Part shown: one piece after another, positions 8,898 to 19,050 of the stretch
Numbering within the stretch: the first letter of the stretch is position 1
Layout of the letters: every line of letters starts with the position of its first letter
NCBI GenBank assembly: GCA_947579665.1
Contig: OX388343.1
Coordinates: 94,158,254 to 94,222,253 of the forward strand
Origin: Sympetrum striolatum
Lineage: Eukaryota > Arthropoda > Insecta > Odonata > Libellulidae
Direction of reading: 5' to 3'
DNA length: 64,000 nucleotides
Position numbers and translations under genes: made by a program
Notes under the pieces: generated by a model
What the model saw: only the letters and a program-made list of their open reading frames with translations
Database searches by the model: none
Told to the model about the DNA's origin: nothing

Positions 8898-9669
8898 GGT
8901 TAATGGTAATTAAGTGAGGTTTTTTAAAGGTCCATCCCTAGGCGCCGTTTTTATATATCCGTCGTATCCTTCTTCTTAAGATTAGTATATGCCTCTTTTG
9001 ATCAACGTTCTACGATGAAAATTAAGGTTTTTTATGTTTTCTATAGAAATTACCTGGTGTTATGGCAATGCTGCATTGCCAAGAGGGTTTGGTTGGGTTG
9101 GGATGGGTTGGGATGGGTTGGGATGGGTTGGGTTGGGATAGGTTAGGTGGGTTTGGTGGGTTGGGTCGGTTGGGTGGGTTGAGTGGGTTGGGTCGGTTGG
9201 GTGGGTTGAGTGGGTTGGGTTTGGTTGGGTTGTGTTGGTATGTAAAATGGATATGAATAACAAACTATTAAAAGGGATATGAACAACTTCCGCATTCAAA
9301 TATATGAAATTCACGCTTTTGGATCTCCTGGCAATGCAGCGTTGCCATAACTCACAGAGTAATTTCTATAGAAAACATAAAAACCTTGATTTTCATCGTA
9401 GAGCGTAGATCAAACGACGCATGCAATTGTCTTAAGACGAGGGACACACCGAAGATATCAAATTATTGTATATTGTAATTGTATATTACTTTTCAAATCG
9501 TACTGCACGCCTTTCTTTACCTCTCAATTGATAAAGGCTGATATCTGCTGATAAGTCAAGGTCCCTTATCAGTTCCGAGCTCAAGTCGTGGGAAAAAAAC
9601 TGTGATAAAGCTGCAAAAACGGTGCCTAGGGATGGACCTTTAAAAAACCTCACTTAACTACCGTAAACC
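8898..9669. mobile_element. Foldback/MITE-like DNA element with long inverted arms
   Basis: Left arm 8898-9080 and right arm 9330-9669 are inverted copies of each other. The outer ~55 bp match almost perfectly (GGTTAATGGTAATTAAGTGA on the left; the right arm read in reverse begins GGTTTACGGTAGTTAAGTGA). Both arms share TTTTTTAAAGGTCCATCCCT, a TCTACGATGAAAATxAAGG segment, TTCTATAGAAATTAC, and an inner near-palindrome GGCAATGCTGCATTGCC. The right arm has about 150 bp extra (around 9445-9600). The 249-bp loop contains a G-rich minisatellite. The element sits inside satellite A. Flanks AAACCTCT (8890-8897) and AAACTTTA (9670-9677) could be a diverged 8-bp target duplication. No transposase is encoded. 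Confidence 0.85.
9084..9239 (+). repeat. G-rich minisatellite (GGGTTGGGAT / GGTCGGTTGGGTGGG)
   Basis: This lies in the loop of the foldback element. The first half is a 10-bp repeat, GGGTTGGGAT. The second half contains a 27-bp repeat, with TTGGGTCGGT at 9161 and 9188. Runs of GGG separated by two bases on the plus strand give strong G-quadruplex potential. The translated Gly/Trp- or Thr/His/Pro-rich frames here are low-complexity artefacts. Confidence 0.9.
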
Positions 9670-11500
9670 AAACTTTATTTATCCGGTAAAAATCGAAAAA
9701 ATCATCAATAACTATGAATTATTGCAAAATATTTCATTTTTTTGGTCCTATTTTGCCTTTTTTCGAGTAATTAATAGTCCAATTACACTCGATATTTGGA
9801 ATTCAAAGTAAAGTATAAAATTGATGAACGAAAACTTCTTTTTCTAAAGGAAAGATCGAAAAAATCATCAATTAATAAGTATTTTAGTGAAATTTTGCAG
9901 ATTTTTGGCGCTATTTAGCCTTTTTCGAGCAATTATAAGCCCGTTTCTACTTGAATTGAGAAATTCAACGATAAATATTAAAATGAAGAACAAAAACGAC
10001 TTTTTCTCCGGTAAAAATCGAAAAAATCATCAATAACTAATAATTTTAGCGAAATGTTTCAATTTTTTGGCGCTATTTTGCCTTTATTCGAGCAATTCTT
10101 ATCCCGTTTGTACTTGATTTGACGAATTTAACTAGAAGTATTAAAATGTAGAACTAAAACGCCTTTTTCTAAAGTAAAGTTAGAAAAAATCATCAATAAC
10201 TCAGATATTTAGCGAAATTTTTCAATTTGTTTGTCACTATTTTGCTTTTTTTCATGTAATTCTTAGCCCGTGTGTACTCGATTTTTGGATTTCAAGGAAA
10301 AGTATTAAATTAATGAACGCAAACTTCTTTTTCTCCGGAAAAGTTTGAAAGAATCACAAGTATATTTGCGAATATTTACAGTTTTTTTGTCGCTATTTTG
10401 CCTTTTTTTGAGTATTTCATAGCACAATTACACTCGATATTATGAATTCAAAGAGAAGTATAAAATTATTGAACGAAAACCTCTTTTACTACGGAAAAGG
10501 TCGAAAAAATCATCAATTACTAAGTATTCTGGCGAAGTTTTTCAGTTTTTTGGCTCCAATTTGCCTTTTTTCGAGTAATTCTTAGCCCGTTTTTACTCGA
10601 ATTGAGAAATTCAACGATAAGTATTAAAATGAAGAACAAAAACGACTTTTCCTCAGGTAAAAATTAAAAAAAATCATCAATTAATAAGTATTTTAACGAA
10701 ATGTTTCATTTTCTTTGGCACTATTTTGCCTTTAATCGAGCAATTACAAGCCCGTTTCTACTCGAATTGAGAAATTCAAAGATAAGTATTAAAATGAAGA
10801 ACCAAAACGACATTTTCTAGGGTAAAAATCGATAAAATCATCAATAACTAAGAAATTTAGGGAAATGTTTCAATTTTTTGGCGCTATTTTCCCTTTTCTT
10901 CGCGAAATTCTTAGCCCATTTGTACTCGATTTGAGGAATTTAACGAGAAGAATTAAAATGTAGAACTAAAACGCTTTTTTCTAAAGTAATGTTAGAAAAA
11001 ATCATCAATAACGCAGATATTTAGCGAAATTTTTCAATTTTTTGTCACTATTTTGCTTTTTTTCGTGTAATTCTTAGCCCATTTATACTAGATTTTAGGA
11101 ATTCAAGGAAAAGAATTAAATTGATGAAAGAAAACTTCCTTTTAACCAGAATAGTTTGAATGAATCACTAATTTCTAATTATTTTTGCGAAGATTTTCTG
11201 TTTTTTGGGGCCATTTTGCCTATTTTCTAGTAATAAATGCACAACTACACTCCATTTGAGAAATTCAAAGAAAAGTATAACATGAATGAACGAAACCTTC
11301 TTTTTCTAAGGAAAAGGTCGAAGAAATCATCATTTATTAGTATTTTGGCGAAGTTTTTTCAGTTTTTTGGCGCTATTTTTCATTTTTTCGAGTAAATGTT
11401 AGCCCGTTTCTACTCGAATTGTGAAATTCAACGATAAGTATTAAAATGAAGAATATAAACGACTTTTTCTCAAGTAAAAATAAAAAAAATCATCAATAAC
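9670..11500 (+). repeat. Satellite A array, segment 3
   Basis: About 11 further ~162-bp monomers continue the array after the foldback element. Several share an AATTGAGAAATTCAACGATAAG variant not common in segment 1, which suggests local homogenisation. Near 11490-11530 the sequence passes into satellite B inside a block common to both monomers. Confidence 0.9.
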
Positions 11501-11539
11501 GAAAAATTTTAGCGAAATTTCAATTTTTTTCCTCTTTTT
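11501..11539 (+). repeat. Partial satellite B monomer at the A/B junction
   Basis: After an A-type AAATCATCAATAAC the sequence reads TTTTAGCGAAATTTCAATTT and then CCTCTTTTT, which is B-type. It is cut at 11540 by the TG-repeat element. This is the leftmost satellite B sequence in the window. Confidence 0.7.
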
Positions 11540-11668
11540 ACTTTCTCCATATACGAAGTATAGAGAAAGTATTGTTTTCATGAAAAAATTCGACTTCGAG
11601 ATTTCAACGGAAATACATGTTTTGGGGTCCCTAGAACACGTTTTGACCATTTTCGGAATGATGTCTGT

Positions 11669-11735
<67 letters not shown>

Positions 11736-12597
11736 TGTGTGATAGTGGGCGCTCTAACGTGAAAACTATTAGTCATATCAATACCAAACTTCATATATAG
11801 TAGTGGTGTGTGTGCTGTCAGAGTTGATTAGTTTTTGGAGTAAATCGGTCAACCGGAAGTCGAGCTTTCTTCATTAAAGCTCATTTCCGGTTTTCAAAAT
11901 ATCTCCATAAATATGATATATACGTATATTGTATTATTTATAAAAGTTTTAGATAATGTAATTTACTATAACTTTTGTATTTAATATATTTTTGTATCAC
12001 CGCTTGATTAGGAGTTATTCGTGAAATACCGATAAAACGGAAGTATCTGATTATGTACTTTGTGGGCGCTCTAACATAAAAATTAATTGTCGGATCAACA
12101 CCAAATTTCATGTATAGTATTTTGGTTTGTGTGTTTAAAGTTGATTAGATTTTGGAGTAAATCGGTTAACCGGAAGTCGAGCTTCATTCTTCAAAGCTCA
12201 TTTCCGGTATTCAAAATATCTCCATAAATATGATATTTAGGTATATAGTATTAGTAATAAAAGTTTTAGAAAATGTAATTTACTATGACTTTTGTATGAA
12301 ACATATTTTTGTATCACGGATTGTGTAGGAGTTATTTGTGAAATACTGATAAACCGGAAGTTGCTGATTATGTACGTTGTGGGCGCTCTGGGCGCTGGGG
12401 CGAAAGGCCACTTCATCGTTTTTCATCGAACACGTCCTGAAAAACATTATTTATAATGTTTGTGACGTAAAAGATAATAATATATAAATTAATCACTCAT
12501 CTTCCAAGTTTAGAAGGAATATAGAGTTCGAAATTACTGTCGTAGATAAATATTTACATCTTATATATGGAGAAAGTCATGTGCTGGCCACATCAGA
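11540..12597 (+). mobile_element. TG-repeat non-autonomous element, copy 2 (fullest copy; Helentron/HINE-like)
   Basis: This copy is 1058 bp. The 5' end ACTTTCTCCATATA is repeated in inverse orientation near the 3' end (TATATGGAGAAAGT ending at 12577). A 20-bp tail follows, carrying a small hairpin ATGTG/CACAT and ending CATCAGA before a T run. Internally there is a (TG)n tract and two tandem ~317-bp units, each starting GTGGGCGCTCT (11745, 12062; partial third at 12379). Subterminal inverted repeats, a repetitive core with a microsatellite, a 3' terminal stem-loop, insertion between T residues and no target duplication are the hallmarks of Helentron-derived HINE/DINE-1-type elements. No Rep/helicase is encoded, so class assignment is an inference from structure. 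Confidence 0.7.
11664..11741 (+). repeat. (TG)n microsatellite in copy 2
   Basis: A long TG tract with two TATG interruptions, at the same internal position as in the other copies. Confidence 0.95.
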
Positions 12598-12969
12598 TTT
12601 TTTCCTTAATTTTCCTAATTTTATCGAGATTTTATCGAAAAAAGCATCATAAACGAATCATTTAAGCGAAATTTCATATTTTTCCACTTTTTTTCCTTAA
12701 TTTTCCTCATTTTATCAAGATATAACCGAAAAAAGCAAAAAAAACGAATAATTTTAGCAAAATATCAATATTTTTCCTTTGTTTTCCTTAATTTTCCTAA
12801 TTTTATTGAGATATTATCGAGAAAAGAAACAAAACTGATAATTTTAGTGAAATTAAAATTTATTCCCACTTTTTTTCCCTTCATTTTCCTCATTTTATCG
12901 AGATATTATCGAAAAACGAAACAAAAACGAATAATTTTTGGAAAATTTCAATTTTATTTCTTCTTTTTT
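12598..12969 (+). repeat. Satellite B, short segment between two element copies
   Basis: Four B monomers, with successive landmarks (ATCGAGAT or variants) at 12623, 12714, 12805 and 12897, giving a period of 91-92 bp. This segment separates copies 2 and 3 of the TG-repeat element. Confidence 0.9.
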
Positions 12970-13098
12970 ACTTTCTCCATATACGAAGTATAGAGAAAGT
13001 ATTGTTTTCATGAAAAAATTCGACTTCGAGATTTCAACGGAAATTCATGTTTTGGGTTCCCTAGAACACGTTTTAACCATTTTCGGAATGATGTCTGT

Positions 13099-13141
<43 letters not shown>

Positions 13142-13958
13142 TGTTTGTGTGTGTGTGTGTGATAGTGGACGCTCTAACGTGAAAACTATTGGTCGTATCA
13201 ACACCAAACTTCATATATAGTACTGTAGTTTGTGCTGTCAGAGTTGATTGGTTTTTGGAGTATATCGGTTGACCGGAAGTCGAGCTTTATTCATTAAAGC
13301 TCATTTCCGGTTTTCAAAATATCTCCATAAATATGATATATACGTATATTGTATTACTTATAAAAGTTTTAGATAATGTATTTTACCATGACTTTTGTAT
13401 TTAACATATTTTTTTATCACCGGTCGATTAGGAGTTATTCTTGAAATACTGATAAACCGGAAGAAGATGATTATGTATTTTGTGGGCGCTCTAACATGAA
13501 AACTATTTGTCGGATCAACACAAAATTATATATATATAACTTTTATTACAGTTTTTAGAGTTGATTAGTTTTTGGAGTAAATCGGTCAACCGGAAGTTGA
13601 GGTTCATTCTTCAAAGCTCATTTCCGGTTCTCAAAATATCTCCATAAATATGATATTTAGGTATATACTATTATTTATAAATGTTTTAGAAAATAAATTT
13701 TACTATAACTTTTGTATGAAACATATTTTCGTATCACTGATTGTTTAGGAGTTATTCCTGAAATACTGATAAACCTGAAGTTGCTGATTATGTACTTTGT
13801 GGGCGCTCTGGGCTCTATGGGCGAAAGGCCAGTTTCATCGTTTTTCATCCAGCATGTCCCGAACAACATTATTTATAATGTTTAGAGTTCGAAATTACTG
13901 TCGTAGATAAGTATTTACATTTTATATATGGAGAAAGTCATGTGCTGGCCACATCAGA
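12970..13958 (+). mobile_element. TG-repeat non-autonomous element, copy 3 (Helentron/HINE-like)
   Basis: Same ends as copy 2 (ACTTTCTCCATATACG at the start; CATGTGCTGGCCACATCAGA at the end). It carries a (TG)n tract and ~317-bp internal units starting at 13165, 13482 and 13799 (partial). Relative to copy 2 it lacks the 71 bp corresponding to 12462-12532 and differs at many single positions, so it is not a recent duplicate. It is flanked on both sides by satellite B and, like the others, is inserted in a T tract. Confidence 0.7.
13094..13161 (+). repeat. (TG)n microsatellite in copy 3
   Basis: TG tract with TATG and TTTG interruptions, homologous to those in copies 1 and 2. Confidence 0.95.
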
Positions 13959-16900
13959 TTTATTTACTTAATTTTCGTCATTTCATCAAGATATGATCGA
14001 AAACAGCAACAAAAACGTATAATCTTAGCAAAATTTTAATTTTATTTCCTCTTTTTTTTACTTAATTTTCCTCATTTTATCGAGAATTTATCGAAAATAG
14101 CAACAAAAATTAATAATGTATGCTAAATTTAAATTTTTTTCCATAATTTTCCTTATTTTATCGTGATATGACCGAAAAAAGCAACAATAACTAATAACTT
14201 TAGCGAAATTTAAACTTTTTTCCTCTTATCCTTCTTTAATTTTCCTCATTTTAACGAGATATTATCGAAAAAAGCAACAAAAACGATTAATTTTAGAGAA
14301 ATTTCAATTTTTTTTTAAATTTTCTTCATTTTATCAAGGTATAACCGAAATAAGCAACAAAAACGAATTAATTTAGCATAATATCAATAGATAATTTTAG
14401 CGAAATATTTTTTTCCCCTCTTTTTCCCCTTCATTTTCCTTATTTTATCGAGATATTACCGAAAAAAGAAACAAAACAGATATTTTTAGCGAAATTTCAA
14501 TTTTTTCCCTCTTTTTTCCCTTACTTTTCCTCATTTTATCGAAATATTATCGAATAAAGCATCATAAACGAATAATTTTAGCAGAATATCAATTTGTTCA
14601 TTTTTTTCCATAATTTTCCTTATTTTATCGGGATATTATCAGGAAAAGAAACAAAAACCAATAATTTTTGCGAAATTTCAAAATTATTTCCTTTTTTTTA
14701 CTTAATTTTCCTCATTTTATCGAGATATGACCGAAAAAAACAACAAAAATGAATAATTTTAGCAATATTTCAATTTTTTCCCCCTTTTTTTTCCTTAACT
14801 TTCCTCATTTTAAGGGGATATTATGGAAAAAAGAAACAAACACGAATAATTTTAGCCAAATTACAATTTTTTTCTCTTTTTTTACTTTATTTTCCTCATT
14901 TTATCGAGATATTATCGAAAACAAGCAACAAAAACAAATTATTTTAGAGAAATTACAATTTTTTCCTCTTTTTTTCTCTTACTTTTTCTCATTTTATAGA
15001 GTAAATATCGAAAATCGAATAATTTTTAGCGAAATTTCTATTTGTTTCCTTAATTTTTCTCATTTATTCGAGATATTATCGAAAAAAAGCAACAATAAAG
15101 AATTATTTTAGAGAAATCAAATTTTTTTTCCTCTTTTTTTCCTTAATTTTCCTTAATTTATCGAGATATTATCGTAAAACGCAACAAAATCGAATAACCT
15201 TAGCGAAAATACAATTTTTTCCTATTTTCTTCATTTAATTTTCCTCATTATAATGAGATATTATAAAAGATCGAAGAATTTTAGCGAAATTTTTATTTTT
15301 TTCCTTTTTTTCCTTAATTTTCCTCATTTTATGGAGTTTTTATGGAAATATGAAACAAAAACGAATAATTTTAGCGAAATATTAATTTTTTTCCCCTTTT
15401 ATTGCCTTATTTTTTCACATTTAATTTAGATATGATCGAAAAAAGCAACAAAAACGAATTATTCTAGCTAAATTTCAAATTTTTAACTTAATTTTCATTA
15501 TTTTATCTAATAATGATCCAAAAAAGCAACAAAAACTAATAATGATAGCAAAATATCAATTTTTTCCCTTTTTTTACTTAATTTGCCTCATTTTATTGAG
15601 ATATTATTTATTAAAGAACCAAAACAGATTATTTTAGTGAAATTTCAATTTTTTTCCTTTTGTTTAACTTATTTCCCTCATTTCATCGAGCTATTATCGA
15701 AAAAAGAAATATAAACAGATAATTTTAGCGAAATTTCAATATTTTTCCTCCTTTTTTCCTTAATTTTCCGTATTTTATCAAAATATGACCGAAAAAAGCA
15801 AGAAAAACGAATAATTTGTGCTAAATTTCAACTTTTTACCCCTTTTTTTCCTTCAAATTCTTCATTTTATCGAGATATAATCCAATAAAGCAACGAAAAC
15901 GAATAATTTTTGCGAAATTTAAATTTCCTTCCTTAATTTTCCTCATTTCATCGTGATATGACCGAAAAAATCAACAAAAACGAATAATTTTAGAGAAATT
16001 TAATTTTTTTCCTCTTTTTTCCTTCATTTACCTCATTTTATCGAGATATTACCGAGAAAAGAAACAAAACATATAATTTTAGCAAAATTTCAAATTTTTT
16101 CCTTTTTTTTTTCCTTAATCTTCCTCATTTGATCAAAATATGACAGAAAAAAGGAACAAAAACGAATAATTTATGCTAAATTTAAATTTTTTCCTCTTAT
16201 TATCCTTCTTTTACTCATTTTATCGAGATATAGACGAAAAAAGCAACAAAAACGAATTATTTTAGTGAAATTTCAATTTTTTTCCTTTTTTACTTCCATA
16301 ATTTTCCACATTTTATGGAAAAAGAAACAAAAACGAATAATTTTAGCGAAATTACGATTTTTTTCCTCTTTTTTTCCTTAATTTTCCTTATTTTATCGAG
16401 ATATTATCGTAAAAAGCAACAATATCGAATAACCTTAGCGAAAATATAATTTTTTTCCTATTTTCATCCTTTAATTTTCCTCATTATAATGAGATATTAT
16501 AAAAAATCGAATAATTTTAGCGAAAATTTTATTTTTTTCCTTTTTTTCCTTAATTTTCCTCATTTTATGGAGTTTTTATGAAAATAAGAAACAAAAACGT
16601 ATAATTTTAGGGAAATTTAAATTTTTTTCCCCTTTTATTGCCTTATTTTTCCACATTTAATTTAAATATGATCGAAAAAAGCAACAAAAACTAATAATGT
16701 TAGCAAAATATTAATTTTTTCCATTTTTTTTCTTAATTTGCCTCATTTTATTGAGATATTATTGAGAAAAGAACTAAAACAGATTATTTTAGCGAAATTT
16801 CAATTTTTTTCCTTTTTTTCCCTTATTTCCCTCATTTTATCGAGCTATTGTCGAAAAAAGAAATATAAACAGATAATTTTAGCGAAATTTCAATATTTTT

Positions 16901-17289
16901 CCTCCTTTTTTCCTTAATTTTCCTCATTTTATCAAAATATTACCAAAAAAAGCAACAAAAACGAATAATATTTGCTAAATATCAACTTTTTTCCTATTTT
17001 TTCCTTCAAATTCCTCATTTAATCGAGATATATTGAACAAAGCAACAAAAACGAATAATTTTAGCAAAATTTCAATTATTTTAGTCTTTTTTCCGCAATA
17101 TTCCCCATTTTATCGAGATATGACAAAAAAAAGCAACAAAAACGAATAACTTTATCGAATTTTATTTATTTCCTCTTTTTTCCCTTATTTTCCTCATTTT
17201 ATCGTGATATTATCGAGAAAAAAAACAAAACAGATAATTTTAGCGAAATTTCAATTCTTTCCCTCTTTTTTTCCTTAATTTTCCTCATT

Positions 17290-19050
17290 TTATCGAGATT
17301 TTATCGTAAAGAGCAACATAATCAAATAATTTTAGCGAAATTTTTAATGTTTTACCTCTTTTTCCCCTTAATTTTTCTCATTTTATAGAGATATGATCTA
17401 AAAAGCAACAAAAAAGGATAATTTTTGAGGAACTTCAATTTTTTCCTATTTTCCTTCCTTAATTTTCCTCATCATATCGAGATATGATCGAAAAAAGCAA
17501 CAAAAAAGATTAATATAACCGAAATTTCAATTATTTTGCTCTTTTTTTTATTATCGAAAAAAGCAACAAAAACGAATAATTTATGCTAAATTTAAATTTT
17601 TTCCCTTTTTTTCCTTAATTTTCCTCATTTCATCGAGATATTATCGAGAAAAGAAACAAAACAGATAATTTTAGCGAAATTTCAATTTTTTCCCTCTTTT
17701 ATTGCCTTAATTTTCCTCATTTTATTTAAATAAGATCGAAAAAAGCAACAAAAACAAATAATTTTAGCGAAATTTTATATTTTATCTTTAATTTTCCTTG
17801 TTTTACCTAATAATGATCGAAAAAAGCAACAAAAACTATTAACTTAAGCGAAATTTCAATTTTTTACCTTTTTTTTCCTTAATTTAACTCATTTTATCAA
17901 GATATGACCGAAAAAAGCAACAAAAACGAAGGATTTTAGCGTAATTTCATTTTTTTCCTTTTTTTCCCTTTACTTTCCTCATTTTATCGAGATATTATCG
18001 AAAAAAGAATCAAAAACAATTAATTTTAGCAAAATATCAATTTTTTTCCTCTTTTTTTCCTTAATTTTCCTCATTTTATAGACATATGACCGAAAAAAGG
18101 AATAAGAATTAATATTTTTAGCGAAATTTCAATTTTTTCATCTTTTTTCCTTAATTTTCCTCATTTTATCGAGATTTTATCGTAAAGAGCAACATAATCA
18201 AATAATTTTAGCGAAATTTTTAATGTTTTACCTCTTTTTCCCCTTAATTTTTCTCATTTTATAGAGATATGATCTAAAAAGCAACAAAAAAGGATAATTT
18301 TAGAGGAACTTCAATTTTTTTCCTCTTTTCCTTCCTTAATTTTCCTCATCATATCGAAATATGATCGAAAAAAGCAACAAAAAAGATTAATATAACCGAA
18401 ATTTCAATTATTTTGCTCTTTTTTTTATTATCGAAAAAAGCAACAAAAACGAATAATTTATGCTAAATTTCAATTTTATCCCTTTTTTTCCTTAATTTTC
18501 CTCATTTTATCGAGATATTATCGAGAAAAAAAACAAAACAGATAATTTTAGCGAAATTTCAATTTTTTCCCTCTTTTATTGCCTTAATTTTCCTCATTTT
18601 ATTTAGATAAGATCGAAAAAAGCAACAAAAACAAATAATTTTAGCCAAATTTTATATTTTATCTTTAATTTTCCTTGTTTTACCTAATAATGATCGAAAA
18701 AAGCAACAAAAACCATTAACTTAAGCGAAATTTCAATTTTTTACCCTTTTTTTCCTTAATTTAACTCATTTTATCAAGATATGACCGAAAAAAGCAACAA
18801 AAACGAAGGATTTTAGCGTAATTTCATTTGTTTCCTTTTTTCCCCTTATTTTCATCATATAATCGAGATATTATCGAAAAGAGAAACAAAACAGATAATT
18901 TTAGCGAAATTTCAATTTTTTTCCCCTTTTTTTCCTTAATTTTTCTCATTTTATAGAGCTATGATTGAAAAAATCAACAAAAAAGATTAATTTTAGCGAA
19001 ATTTCAATTTGTTTCCTCTTTTTTTCCTTAATTTTCTTCATTTTATCGAG
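17290..19050 (+). repeat. 876-bp tandem duplication within the 5.4-kb unit
   Basis: The block holding the TAATGTTTTACC, AAGGATAATTTTAGAGGAAC and ACCTAATAATGATCG variants occurs twice in tandem (marker at 17345 and 18221). The same pair recurs at +5417 (22762 and 23638), so the 876-bp duplication preceded the 5.4-kb duplication. Confidence 0.8.

Noticed and set aside
9084..9239. Telomeric repeat or former chromosome end
   Set aside because: The TTGGG/GGGAT units are irregular, short (about 155 bp) and enclosed by the inverted arms of a foldback element. They are better seen as a minisatellite.
9060..9314. Pro/Thr/His-rich frame on the minus strand and Gly/Trp-rich frame on the plus strand, resembling a repetitive secreted protein
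   Set aside because: Translation of the G-rich minisatellite inside the foldback loop; the frames end at the element arms.
5441..11500. CENP-B box in satellite A
   Set aside because: TTCGAAAAAATCATC matches the first part of the box (TTCGnnnnAnnC) but lacks the final CGGG in all monomers I read.
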